Shown here: one piece after another, positions 32,050 through 40,591 of the stretch
Layout of the letters: each line of letters opens with the position of its first letter
Position numbering within the stretch: position 1 is the first letter of the stretch
Origin: Paludibacteraceae bacterium
Lineage (GTDB): Bacteria > Bacteroidota > Bacteroidia > Bacteroidales > Paludibacteraceae
Direction: 5' to 3'
NCBI GenBank assembly: GCA_017480285.1
Contig: JAFVAX010000036.1
Location: forward strand, 1 to 42,142
Length of the DNA: 42,142 bases
Made by a program: the position numbers and the translations under genes
Notes under the pieces: model-generated
The model's input: only the letters and a program-made list of their open reading frames with translations
The model's database searches: none
Told to the model about the DNA's origin: nothing

Positions 32050-35000
32050 TTAATCTAACATCACAAAACCTGCCCAATAAGCCGGTTCTTCAAACTCCTC
32101 TCTGACTGAGTTTTGTGCCTGTCGGAAGGCTTCTCTTTTTTCAAGACGCAAGGTTATCCAATTCCTATAGAACTCTGTCATCAGTTTCTGTGTTGCCATA
32201 TCGTTTACAGGCCATAGGCTCATCACTATTGTTTCCGCTCCTGCCTGCTTGAAGGCTCGTTGAAGTCCGAACACCCCTTCGCCGGTTATCTCGCCCTTGC
32301 CCGTTTCACAAGCCGACAGTACCACCAATTCGGCATCCCGCAAATCAAGCAGAGATATCTCTTTGGCAGTCAGGATACCGTCTTCCTCACTATCGTTCTG
32401 ACTACCAGTTTCGCCTGATAATGAGTTGTTTGCACCTGCAAACAGAAGTCCGCAACGAGTAAGCGGATCGATTGTTGCCTTAGAAAGTGATTCATCATTT
32501 TCATTGACCAACCGCTCGGAGAAAAGGTTGCTTGATTGAGCCGTTGAGTCTGACCAGAAAAAGCCGTGAGTAGCAATATGCAGGATGTTCCGATGCTTAC
32601 CACTCAGCGCTTTGAACGACTCTTCTGTTGCATCTCTCGAACTGTAAGACTCAACCTGCAGACTATCTTTTTCGAGCATTGAGCCTATCAGGTCTGTTTC
32701 TATTTTTGTGCCTTTAAGATAACCCACTTGATTTCTATTTGCCGACTTTTCCGAACTAATACCATACTCAATACCACCATATAGCGTAGCTGATGTGGTG
32801 TTATTTGTGTTTGCGTCGGTTCTGCCAAGAGTAATAATCTCTCGTGTCGAAGATACTCTTATGAGGTTAAACATATCAGCCATAGTATGACTTTCATCGT
32901 ATGGCAAAGCCTCAACCGACATGCAATGCAGAAGTCCTGCCGGTGCAAAAAATACGGTCTCGCCAGGTTTAATATGCGGCAGTATCTTGCCCCAGATTTT
33001 TTCTTTCAGCACAAGTCCGCTCAGGTCTGCATCATAGGTATTGTTGGTTTTCATGACCCCGCTGACAACAGGATGCACAAGCGGCTTGACCTCTTTTTCC
33101 TCAAACAGCGGAATGAGCAAAGGCTGTTTGCTGTTATGTTTCAAAAGAAGGGCGCAATACATAAGGCTGTTCTCTCCAACGGGTGCTGTCATAAACTCTA
33201 TCGCCGTCTGTTTCTTTCTCAGATACGAGCGCACTGTGTCCCAACTTATGCTCCACAGATTATTGTTCTCACGAAAAGCCACACTCTGTTCAGTTAGTTG
33301 TTTCTCAAGTTGTTCGGCTTGCCCAACATACTGCTTGAGGTATTCGGAGCGAGGTTCCGTCTCTTGCATCTTGACTATCAACTCCTTGAGTTTTGTCAGT
33401 TTATCATAGCGGTTAATAAGCAGAGTGTCCCCACTTTCCATTATTGAACGGCTGACCATTTTAGTAGAGTTGAGCAACAAGCCTTTGCGGAACAGTTCGT
33501 TATCGTAGGCAAAAGCGGTAATACCTTTGAGTTTCTTATGTGTAATGAAAGCGAAAGCCGTATAGCAAGTACCAAAACTATATTCTTGCGATTTCCAGAG
33601 CGACTGCCGCTGTCTTTCCGACATATAATCGACCGACTCAATATATCTCTCTTTGGCTAAACGACCCGCTTCTTGATAGCATTCATACGCTTTGGTATCG
33701 TCTTTCAAATGAAAATAAATAAGCCCCAAATGGTCTAACATAGGAGCATAGAACGGATGCTTCGGACTGAAGATGTCAAGCGTTATCTTGTTGGCTTGAA
33801 GTTGCACCTTTTCCGCCTCTTTGAATTTTCTGTTTGATATATATGCAGCCGCAAGATTATGAAGGCAGGAAGCATATTCTATTCGGCCCTCGCCATAACA
33901 CTTTCTCTCTATTTCGGTTGCGTGCAAATATGTCTTTTCAGCCTCCTCAATGCGCCCCTCGTTTTGATAGACAGTGGCAAGGTTTAAAAGACTTGTGGCA
34001 TACAAGTGCGAGTCTTTGCCCAAAATCTTCTCAGTTATGCTCAACGACTCTTCAAAACACTTTTTTGCCTTCGCATATTCTTTTTTATTAGCATATAAAA
34101 GTCCTAAATTATTGACTGTCATACTAACTTCAGTATGCTCATTTCCATATATTTGTCGTTGAATATCAAGTGCTTGCTTGCTGTATTTGATAGCCTCATC
34201 ATAATCGCCTTGTTTGTTATAGACCATACTTATATTGTTCAGCACAATAGCATATTTAGGGTGTTTGTCGCCCAAGAGTTGATAGTCAGCATCTTTGGCT
34301 TTGAGCAGATACTTCTCTGCATTTCGATAGTCGCCTTCCTTCTGATACAAATATCCGAGATTATTGAACGAAGTGCTACAGTCGGGGTGCAACTCACCAT
34401 AAACATTTTTGCGTATTGCCAACGCCTCAAGATACATCTTTTCTGCACTTGCATAATCGCCATTTTCATAATAAATCGAACCTAAGTTATCAAGTGCATT
34501 GGCATAGTTCGGGTGATTTTCGCCTAACGACAGTCGTTCAGCCTCAAGCGCTTTCTCAAAATAACTTTCCGCTCTTAAATGGTCGCCTTTATATGTGTAT
34601 ATGGCTCCTAAATTATTCAGGATAGTACCATAAAAAGGATGCTGCTCACCAAGCGTCTCTCTAACTATCTTTTCCACCACCAAGAGCGACTGTTCGGCAC
34701 GGTCATAATATGACATATCGACATACAAGACAGCGATATTTGCGAGTGCAAAGGCATAATTGATATGATTTTCGCCAAACACATCTTTGTATAGCCTCAC
34801 TGCCTCCGAGAGATATTGCTCTGCCTTCTGTAAATCACCTTTTTTGAAATACAAACCGCCTAACGAATTGATAGCGCCAATATATGGCATTGACTTCTCT
34901 CCAAGTTGCCGGCGAAAGGCATCAAGAGCAGATAACATATACGCCTCAGCACCTGCAAAATCGCCTGTTTCAGAATGTAAATCGCCTAAATTCTTTACAA

Positions 35001-35559
35001 CATAAGCGTATTTGGGATGAGCCGTTCCGCCATTTTCTTCTACAATCTTGAGCGTTGCGAGCAATATAGAGTCTGCTATTTGATACTCGCCTTTGTTAAA
35101 ATACAAAAGCCCTAAATTGCTCATTGTATTGACATAATCAACACTTGATTTCTTGATACACTGCGAGAGTATATCCAACGATTTTTTGAAATACTGCTCG
35201 GCATTATCGTAGTCGCCCGTCAGATTAAGCAGCACTCCTATGTTATTTACAGCATTGCCATACCCGACGCTCCTTTTGCCGAGTATCTGCTCACGCAAGT
35301 CTTTGGTACGGAGCATATAATCGGCAGCAAGTTCGTATTCACCGACCGTGCAATAGAACTCGCCCAACCGATTGAGAGCCTCAGCATAAAAGACGCTACG
35401 CTCACCAAAAACCTGCTTCTGTCGGTCGGCAACCTGTTGGAAATATGCGTCCGCACCAACAAAGTCGCCGTCTTGAACAGCCACTTGTCCTTGGTATGAC
35501 AATAGAGAAGTATAATAAATCTGCGAGAGATAAAGCAGAAAAACAAGTTCTTTCATCAA
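32050..35559 (-). CDS. TPR-CHAT protein (caspase-like peptidase domain)
   Basis: The 1169-residue protein has an N-terminal hydrophobic stretch (ELVFLLYLSQIYYTSLLSY, possible signal). From about residue 57 to 640 there are fourteen tetratricopeptide units of 42 residues each (for example YANALDNLGSIYYENGDYAS), of kinesin-light-chain type. A helical linker follows, then a CHAT domain (about 830-1169). Its catalytic His lies in LHIATHGFFW (His998) and Cys in LSACETGKG (Cys1084), followed by GVFGLQRAFKQAGAETIVMSLWPV. CHAT is a clan CD protease fold related to caspases and separase. The CHAT dyad is intact. It is the last gene of an operon after the exported caspase and PPC-like lipoprotein; whether it is exported or cytoplasmic is uncertain. 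Substrates are unknown. Confidence 0.9.
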   Translation of the reverse strand: MMKELVFLLYLSQIYYTSLLSYQGQVAVQDGDFVGADAYFQQVADRQKQVFGERSVFYAEALNRLGEFYCTVGEYELAADYMLRTKDLREQILGKRSVGYGNAVNNIGVLLNLTGDYDNAEQYFKKSLDILSQCIKKSSVDYVNTMSNLGLLYFNKGEYQIADSILLATLKIVEENGGTAHPKYAYVVKNLGDLHSETGDFAGAEAYMLSALDAFRRQLGEKSMPYIGAINSLGGLYFKKGDLQKAEQYLSEAVRLYKDVFGENHINYAFALANIAVLYVDMSYYDRAEQSLLVVEKIVRETLGEQHPFYGTILNNLGAIYTYKGDHLRAESYFEKALEAERLSLGENHPNYANALDNLGSIYYENGDYASAEKMYLEALAIRKNVYGELHPDCSTSFNNLGYLYQKEGDYRNAEKYLLKAKDADYQLLGDKHPKYAIVLNNISMVYNKQGDYDEAIKYSKQALDIQRQIYGNEHTEVSMTVNNLGLLYANKKEYAKAKKCFEESLSITEKILGKDSHLYATSLLNLATVYQNEGRIEEAEKTYLHATEIERKCYGEGRIEYASCLHNLAAAYISNRKFKEAEKVQLQANKITLDIFSPKHPFYAPMLDHLGLIYFHLKDDTKAYECYQEAGRLAKERYIESVDYMSERQRQSLWKSQEYSFGTCYTAFAFITHKKLKGITAFAYDNELFRKGLLLNSTKMVSRSIMESGDTLLINRYDKLTKLKELIVKMQETEPRSEYLKQYVGQAEQLEKQLTEQSVAFRENNNLWSISWDTVRSYLRKKQTAIEFMTAPVGENSLMYCALLLKHNSKQPLLIPLFEEKEVKPLVHPVVSGVMKTNNTYDADLSGLVLKEKIWGKILPHIKPGETVFFAPAGLLHCMSVEALPYDESHTMADMFNLIRVSSTREIITLGRTDANTNNTTSATLYGGIEYGISSEKSANRNQVGYLKGTKIETDLIGSMLEKDSLQVESYSSRDATEESFKALSGKHRNILHIATHGFFWSDSTAQSSNLFSERLVNENDESLSKATIDPLTRCGLLFAGANNSLSGETGSQNDSEEDGILTAKEISLLDLRDAELVVLSACETGKGEITGEGVFGLQRAFKQAGAETIVMSLWPVNDMATQKLMTEFYRNWITLRLEKREAFRQAQNSVREEFEEPAYWAGFVMLD

Positions 35560-35588
35560 AACCCGAAAACCGACTAATTAGTAATTAT

Positions 35589-36281
35589 CTAATTGGTAAT
35601 CATACTGTAATCGTTCTGCTCCGTACCACGATTGACTATTTTAATCGTTACATTTCCTGCCATGCGAGGAGCGAAACGGGCATAACAATCATCGCCATCG
35701 TTAGTGTCGGAGTTTATAAGTCCGCCATTGGCATCGTAAATGAAAAGATCCAAGTCTGTATCGCCACTGCCAAGCACTGTTACTTCGCCTATCTCGCCTG
35801 CACGGAAGGGTATGTTGTAAATCATTTGTCCCTTGCCCGACACATAATCCATACGGCGTTTAGGTCCGTCGAAAGAGCCGCGCATCTTGTCCCACTGCGC
35901 TTCCATCTTCATAAGAACCTTGTCGGCCATAGCAAGCAACATTTCATCGCCGTCAGCCATCTCTTTGGCATCGGCAAGAATCACAGCAGGCTCAATCACC
36001 TTTATGGGTTTGGCTTGAACCTTGTCTTCTGAAGAGCGTGTACCTTCAACGGTCAAGGGTTGTTGCGGAGTGGAAATCATAATGTTAGCGGCTTCAATGA
36101 GTGCCGAAGGCGACTGCTCACGATAGCCGTATTTAACGAGCGTGAGAGCAGTGCGAAGCGCTGACATCTCGCTCGAAGCAGGTGTGGGAAAGGTCTGTTT
36201 TTCAGGCTGTGAAGGCTGTTTCTGACACGAAACAAACAATATACTCAATGCCACAAAGGCTACAATGGAAAAATGTTTCAT
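35589..36281 (-). CDS. Lipoprotein with PPC-like beta domain
   Basis: The 230-residue protein has a lipobox (LSILFVSC, Cys19). A Pro/Gln-rich linker, two helical stretches (MSALRTALTLVKYGYR, ALIEAANIMI; about 40-130) and a C-terminal beta domain follow. In the last, GDTDLDLFIYDANGGLINSDTNDGDDCYARFAP and GNVTIKIVNRGTEQNDYSM resemble pre-peptidase C-terminal (PPC) domains, which occur with secreted proteases. It lies 53 bases after the caspase gene and 29 before the TPR-CHAT gene, so it probably works with them at the membrane. A promoter of its own is not visible. Confidence 0.72.
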   Translation of the reverse strand: MKHFSIVAFVALSILFVSCQKQPSQPEKQTFPTPASSEMSALRTALTLVKYGYREQSPSALIEAANIMISTPQQPLTVEGTRSSEDKVQAKPIKVIEPAVILADAKEMADGDEMLLAMADKVLMKMEAQWDKMRGSFDGPKRRMDYVSGKGQMIYNIPFRAGEIGEVTVLGSGDTDLDLFIYDANGGLINSDTNDGDDCYARFAPRMAGNVTIKIVNRGTEQNDYSMITN

Positions 36282-36334
36282 ACTGATTTTTAATTAAAGA
36301 TTTATAATAGGAATGCTGTTGTGCTCACACACAA

Positions 36335-37210
36335 TTAGAAAAATATATTCGACTCTTCCCCTTCCGCTGTTTCCAAAACTGGTGTCTGAGTGAAAGGAAT
36401 GATATTCGAGATACAAGATTTTATCTTGATATTCAACTGTTTGGAAGTCAGTTCCGAGAACTTGTCTTTTTGTTGATACATAGCATAGGTGAGCGAACCG
36501 TTATCATTATACTCATAGTTGCATTGATATGGTTTGCAAGCACTTATGAAAATCCAATTTATCGGGTGCAGAGTCTTTTCCTGATTTTTGGCTATATATT
36601 CGTTAGGTATAACGAACACATCGGCTGTGCCTCTAACGACGAATTTACTGTTTTGACCTTCCAAATCGCGGCTTGCTTCGCCACTGTGGCAGGCATCGGC
36701 AATAACGATTATCTTGCCCGTTTCACCAACCTTCTCACGCATATTATGAAGGTAGGTATTCAGTTGGTCGTCAAGCAGATGGTTCTCACCCTCGTATTTG
36801 CCCTTTTGGAACTTTTGGCAGGCATCGTAGGGCACCCAAGCCTCGTCCAAACCATCTTTCTCATCGCCTGACAGGTCAGTTATCTGTTGTCCGTGGCCGG
36901 AAAAATGTATATATACCATATCGCCCTCTTCGGAAAGCGACACCAAGTCAGAAAGAGCCTTACATATTGCAGAATAGGTGGCTTGTTCGTTTTTCAACTC
37001 TACTATATCACTCTTCTTAAAACCGTTCACGGTCAGCATCTCTTCCACCATTGGGATGTCCTTGTCGCCGTTGATTTTTTCCCAACCGCTCTCTTTAGGA
37101 TAATCGCCTATTCCTATTACAAGAGCACGACGAGAAGTAGCAAACATTGATTGCGACAACAACAAAAACGACAGAACAATAATCGCTGAAATAATGTGTT
37201 TATGTTTCAT
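36335..37210 (-). CDS. Exported caspase-family (C14) peptidase
   Basis: The 291-residue protein has a signal peptide (KHIISAIIVLSFLLLSQSMFA, then TSRRALVIGIGDYP). The fold markers are the ALVIGIG start, DKDIPMVEEMLTVNGF, the catalytic His in YIHFSGHGQQ (His106) and the catalytic Cys in IADACHSG (Cys174), with DGLDEAWVPYDA between them. This is the metacaspase-like clan CD layout; acidic residues in the loops suggest calcium- or basic-substrate dependence (inference). It has its own perfect promoter (37238-37269) and leads an operon with the PPC-like lipoprotein and TPR-CHAT gene. The natural substrate is unknown. Confidence 0.88.
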   Translation of the reverse strand: MKHKHIISAIIVLSFLLLSQSMFATSRRALVIGIGDYPKESGWEKINGDKDIPMVEEMLTVNGFKKSDIVELKNEQATYSAICKALSDLVSLSEEGDMVYIHFSGHGQQITDLSGDEKDGLDEAWVPYDACQKFQKGKYEGENHLLDDQLNTYLHNMREKVGETGKIIVIADACHSGEASRDLEGQNSKFVVRGTADVFVIPNEYIAKNQEKTLHPINWIFISACKPYQCNYEYNDNGSLTYAMYQQKDKFSELTSKQLNIKIKSCISNIIPFTQTPVLETAEGEESNIFF

Positions 37211-37237
37211 AGTTACAAAGTTTTTATCAATTTGCTA

Positions 37238-37269
37238 CAAATATAAAAAAAATGTATGAAAAATGCAAA
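37238..37269 (-). promoter_or_regulatory. Promoter of the caspase-lipoprotein-CHAT operon
   Basis: On the minus strand TTTG (37269-37266), a 20-base spacer and TATATTTG (37245-37238) match the consensus. It lies 28 bases before the caspase ATG, just after the BtuG-like gene's stop-side repeats. Confidence 0.75.
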
Positions 37270-37280
37270 TAAGTTAAAAA

Positions 37281-37315
37281 AATTAGGAATTAGGAATGAG
37301 GAATTAGGAATGAGG
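37281..37315. repeat. Heptanucleotide repeat forming the end of the BtuG-like gene
   Basis: Five 7-bp units (AATTAGG, AATTAGG, AATGAGG, AATTAGG, AATGAGG) cover the stop (37290-37292) and the last codons of the lipoprotein gene, read on the minus strand as SSFLIPHS. Confidence 0.85.
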
Positions 37316-38453
37316 AATAAACAAATGCAAAATGTGCAGGTATATCACCTGCTCTGACCGACCATAGGCGTTTGCCGTTCCTGTCGTAGCAATGAAGCAT
37401 ACCTGACGAAACATAGTTTTTGGCATCAGTCAGATATATATCACCATTGTGCGGATTGACGGCTATGGCGTATGGCACTTGTATCTCGCTCTCCGTTCCA
37501 TCAGTTATAAGGCTTGTCGTAACCTGCTTACGCAAAGGAATATCAATAATTCCATATTCAGCCTTATTAGTATTATAATCAAACGCATAGTAATACAGCG
37601 AGTCGCCTTTTATGCAGAAATCCGTAACGGGCAAATCGAATGTTTCAATCTCTTGAAGCGGATTGGTACTAAACAGATGCAGTTTGGCTTCCTCGTTCAT
37701 ATAGTTACCGCGTGTCGTAAGCCATAAACAACCATATTTGTCAGCCTTCAGGCGATATGGGTTGATTCCTACCCTAACCTGCTTTGTCTGTTTCATAGCC
37801 TTTAGACTTATAACCGACATCGTTGTATCATACACTGGCGGACGATACCCCCCCGAATTGACAACATACAAGTTTTCACCTACAATAGCAAGTTCTTCGG
37901 GCTGGAAACCTACCGTTACTCTTGCCGTTATAGCAAGCGTAGCGGTATCTACTTCATACACGGCCCCTTGCTGAGCATTAGGGTCGATACCTATAGGTCC
38001 GACATACGAACTGACATAAAGTTTTCCACCATAGGCTGTCATATATCTGCAATTGGGTATATCAACCTGCCCCAGTCGCTCACACGACTTCGCATCCATC
38101 ACTTCCACTTTGTGCGAACAGTTGATAACTGCATACAACTTGCTACCATAAACAAGCAAGTCGTTGCCCACATCGCCTAACTCCTTCACCACATTCGGAT
38201 TACGGTCGGTATAAATACTGCTCACATACTGTGCACCCGCGAAATCAACATAGTCCAAACGTGCTTTGTTGCTTCCCATGTTGCCTTCGTTGAGCAGGTA
38301 CATTCCTATAGGCTCGCCTTCTGCAAAATCACTTACAGAACGCTGCTCTATAGGCAAAGGCGTATTCTCGGAAAGGATAATCTCCACTTCGTGTCTGCAA
38401 CTTGTGAGAAAAAGCAGGCACACAACACTTAATATGTCAAAGTAACGGTACAT
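37290..38453 (-). CDS. BtuG-like beta-propeller surface lipoprotein (YncE/DUF5074 type)
   Basis: The 387-residue protein has a lipobox (VVCLLFLTSC, Cys19). Repeated blades such as DVGNDLLVYGSKLYAVINCSHKVEVMD, NCRYMTAYGGKLYVSSYVG and PEELAIVGENLYVVNSGG form a seven-bladed propeller pattern; LLNEGNMGSNKARLDYVDF is typical for DUF5074. In Bacteroides, lipoproteins of this build (BtuG) sit on the B12 transporter BtuB and capture cobalamin. Its ATG lies 25 bases inside the end of the btuB-like gene, so the two are coupled. The C-terminal SSFLIPHS and stop are translated repeat DNA. No cobalamin riboswitch is nearby, so the B12 role is inferred from partnership and fold. Confidence 0.78.
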   Translation of the reverse strand: MYRYFDILSVVCLLFLTSCRHEVEIILSENTPLPIEQRSVSDFAEGEPIGMYLLNEGNMGSNKARLDYVDFAGAQYVSSIYTDRNPNVVKELGDVGNDLLVYGSKLYAVINCSHKVEVMDAKSCERLGQVDIPNCRYMTAYGGKLYVSSYVGPIGIDPNAQQGAVYEVDTATLAITARVTVGFQPEELAIVGENLYVVNSGGYRPPVYDTTMSVISLKAMKQTKQVRVGINPYRLKADKYGCLWLTTRGNYMNEEAKLHLFSTNPLQEIETFDLPVTDFCIKGDSLYYYAFDYNTNKAEYGIIDIPLRKQVTTSLITDGTESEIQVPYAIAVNPHNGDIYLTDAKNYVSSGMLHCYDRNGKRLWSVRAGDIPAHFAFVYSSFLIPHS

Positions 38454-40519
38454 TTTACATTCTGTTTTGGCATAGGATAATTGAGTATCACTTCATAGTC
38501 TTGTCCTAACAGGTTTCCTATATCAACCGACGCTTTCAGTTTCGTGTAGCGGTTTTTGCTCCTTGCTCCTTGTTCTTTCAGCGTAGCGGTCTTTTCTCTT
38601 TCAGCGTAGCGGTCTTTTCTCTTCAATTCCCATTCGCCTGAGACCGACAAGTCGTGAGTGTACCAAGGCTGCATATAGTTGTAGCGTGAATTTTCCTGCT
38701 CGTTATACCGCTCGCCGACATACATAAAAGAATAGTTCAGCGTATATTCGCGCCACGAAAGCATCACGATAGCCGAACCGCTATGCCAAGGAATATAAGG
38801 TATCTGGTCGCCATAGAAAACATCGTTAGGGTCAGTTACATCAATAGCAGTCTGATAAGTGTATTGCAGTTTGGTGGTGAGCGTTACATCATGGTCGAAT
38901 GCAAAAACGAGTTGAGTATTGACATCTAATCCGTTGATTTTCACATCGCCGAGATTGAGCATTGTCCAACGGAACTGCTGTCCTTTGGGATATGCTATAA
39001 TCTTGTCTTTTATGCGATTATAGTAGTAGTCAGCCTGAATACTGAACATCGAGCGTTTCACATTCTTCCTCGTCTCAACGCAGAAAGGCAGAGTGTATGA
39101 CAAACCTACACTACGCTGTTTGGCAAGTTCAGGTCTTAGATCGGCATTGCCCATGTCGGTATAATATAAATCGTTGAAAGTAGGAAAACGATACGACTGT
39201 TTATAAAAAGCATTGAACTTAAGGTCTGCTTTTTGCGTAGGGCGATAACTCAGAAAGACTGCCGGCGTGAAACGATAGGCTTGTGGGTTGCTCGTTTTGC
39301 CGTTTTGAGTCTTACCGAAATCCTTTACGAAAGTACCAAGCACACTCGCCTGCAAACGAAGATAATTCTTTACATTGAAAGCCGTTGCAAGCGAGAGCCA
39401 ATGCGACAAACGATTGGCATTCATATACTTACTCAGTCTGTTCCACTGCAAATCATACGCCACCGACAAGTCCCAAAAACGAAACAACTTCACACAGTTG
39501 GCAAACGAGAGATAAATCTCCTGTTGCAAATATCGGTTATCAACATACAGAAGGCGGTTGTCGTAGTTTATGTAATGTGTAAAATCGTTGGCATACTTGG
39601 CATTGACGCGAATGTTCCAACGGTTAAAAAACTCATCTTCCCACTGTGCCTGCACAAACGAGTTACGATCCCAAAGTCGCTCGCCGTTGCGCCACACATT
39701 ATTCACTATAGCCCCCGGCACACCCCGTTCGGAATTATAATGATACAGTTGCAGTCTTACAAAACCAGTATTGGAATAATAGTCGTTCAGCGATGCTTCT
39801 GCACGAATGGCATTTATATCTCCGTTCTGCCTGACAGCGGTTGTGTCGTATGCCGTCTGACCCGAAGGTGTAACACGCTTATAGCGAAACTTGTACTTGC
39901 CGTCCGACGAAGTGAGTTCGGCATTCATACTCATACTTATCTTTTCTGTCAGGCGCACATCAACCAACACTGAAGGGTTGATTAGTCTAAAACTGCCGGC
40001 ACGCATCTGCGCTTTAATGTGAAAATGCTCGCCTTCCTTAAAACGCGGACGGCGCGAAGTGAGGTACACACTGCCTGCACTGCCGAACTCGCGGGCAGAC
40101 TGAAAAATGTCCGACCGCTGACCGTGATACAAATCTATCTGCTCGATGTTCTCAAGCGAAAACTTGCCCAAATCCACTTGACCATTCTGCGCATTACCTA
40201 TCTGAATACCATTATAATATATACCTATATGATTAGTACCCATTGAGCGGATATTCACAGTCTTAAGTCCTGCCACTCCGCCATAGTCTTTCAGTTGTGC
40301 ACCGCTGAAATAGCGTATCGCATCAGCCACCGACAAGGTGTTGAGCGACTGAAGCTGCTTGCCCTCCAAGCGTTGCGGAATGATAATGTCTTTCTCTAAT
40401 CTGGCGGCTGAAACCTCAATCTCATCAAGTTGCAATCCCGTCCAAATGCTATCTGTCTGATTTGCAAAAGCGAAACTTATTGATAAAATAAGTATATTTA
40501 GCAAATAAATCTTTCTCAT
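38429..40519 (-). CDS. btuB: TonB-dependent outer-membrane receptor, BtuB-like
   Basis: The 696-residue receptor has a signal peptide (LLNILILSISFAFA), a TonB-box-like LDEIEVSAARLE, a plug domain (RLEGKQLQSLNTLSVADAIRYFSGAQLKDYGGVAGLKTVNIRS) and a 22-strand barrel ending KCTVTLTY. The plug and the neighbouring BtuG-like lipoprotein point to cobalamin uptake, energised by TonB. Near residues 625-665 a periplasmic turn or loop contains LKRKDRYAEREKTATLKEQGARSKNR, repeat-derived and including a perfect 23-bp tandem duplication read in two frames. The divergent promoter with the C-S lyase gene leaves only 72 bases upstream, too short for a cobalamin riboswitch. Confidence 0.85.
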   Translation of the reverse strand: MRKIYLLNILILSISFAFANQTDSIWTGLQLDEIEVSAARLEKDIIIPQRLEGKQLQSLNTLSVADAIRYFSGAQLKDYGGVAGLKTVNIRSMGTNHIGIYYNGIQIGNAQNGQVDLGKFSLENIEQIDLYHGQRSDIFQSAREFGSAGSVYLTSRRPRFKEGEHFHIKAQMRAGSFRLINPSVLVDVRLTEKISMSMNAELTSSDGKYKFRYKRVTPSGQTAYDTTAVRQNGDINAIRAEASLNDYYSNTGFVRLQLYHYNSERGVPGAIVNNVWRNGERLWDRNSFVQAQWEDEFFNRWNIRVNAKYANDFTHYINYDNRLLYVDNRYLQQEIYLSFANCVKLFRFWDLSVAYDLQWNRLSKYMNANRLSHWLSLATAFNVKNYLRLQASVLGTFVKDFGKTQNGKTSNPQAYRFTPAVFLSYRPTQKADLKFNAFYKQSYRFPTFNDLYYTDMGNADLRPELAKQRSVGLSYTLPFCVETRKNVKRSMFSIQADYYYNRIKDKIIAYPKGQQFRWTMLNLGDVKINGLDVNTQLVFAFDHDVTLTTKLQYTYQTAIDVTDPNDVFYGDQIPYIPWHSGSAIVMLSWREYTLNYSFMYVGERYNEQENSRYNYMQPWYTHDLSVSGEWELKRKDRYAEREKTATLKEQGARSKNRYTKLKASVDIGNLLGQDYEVILNYPMPKQNVKCTVTLTY
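38551..38620. repeat. Repeat insertion in the TonB receptor gene
   Basis: A perfect 23-bp direct duplication (38575-38597 and 38598-38620) is preceded by 7-bp-period sequence (GCTCCTT/GCTCCTT/GTTCTTT). The pieces are the reverse complement of those in valS at 24761-24798. Because 23 is not a multiple of 3, one copy is read as DRYAE and the other as TATLK. Confidence 0.9.
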
Positions 40520-40540
40520 TTATGTATATACGATATTTAT

Positions 40541-40576
40541 TGTGCAAATTTAATAATTTTTTTGTAAATTTGCATA
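40541..40576. promoter_or_regulatory. Interlocked divergent promoters of btuB and the C-S lyase gene
   Basis: A plus-strand -7 TAAATTTG (40565-40572) serves the C-S lyase gene, with a weak -33 TGTG (40541-40544). A minus-strand -7 TAAATTTG (40552-40545) serves btuB, with a weak -33 at 40576-40573. The two -7 elements form a perfect 10-bp inverted repeat (TGCAAATTTA / TAAATTTGCA, 40543-40552 and 40565-40574). Each -33 abuts the other's -7, so RNA polymerase can hold only one at a time. Confidence 0.6.
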
Positions 40577-40591
40577 AAAATTCTTAAATAA

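Noticed and set aside
32050..37210. A type III-E CRISPR (Craspase) or gasdermin defence locus
   Set aside because: TPR-CHAT is present, but there is no gRAMP/Cas7-11, no CRISPR array and no gasdermin-like gene, and the caspase and lipoprotein are exported.
39233..39973. A 246-codon open frame on the plus strand opposite btuB
   Set aside because: It lies wholly within the strong TonB receptor gene, its translation has no recognisable domain, and it is the usual antisense shadow of a GC-skewed codon pattern.
40520..40591. Cobalamin riboswitch before btuB
   Set aside because: The gap is only 72 bases and is filled by the divergent promoters, so a B12 riboswitch of about 200 bases cannot fit.
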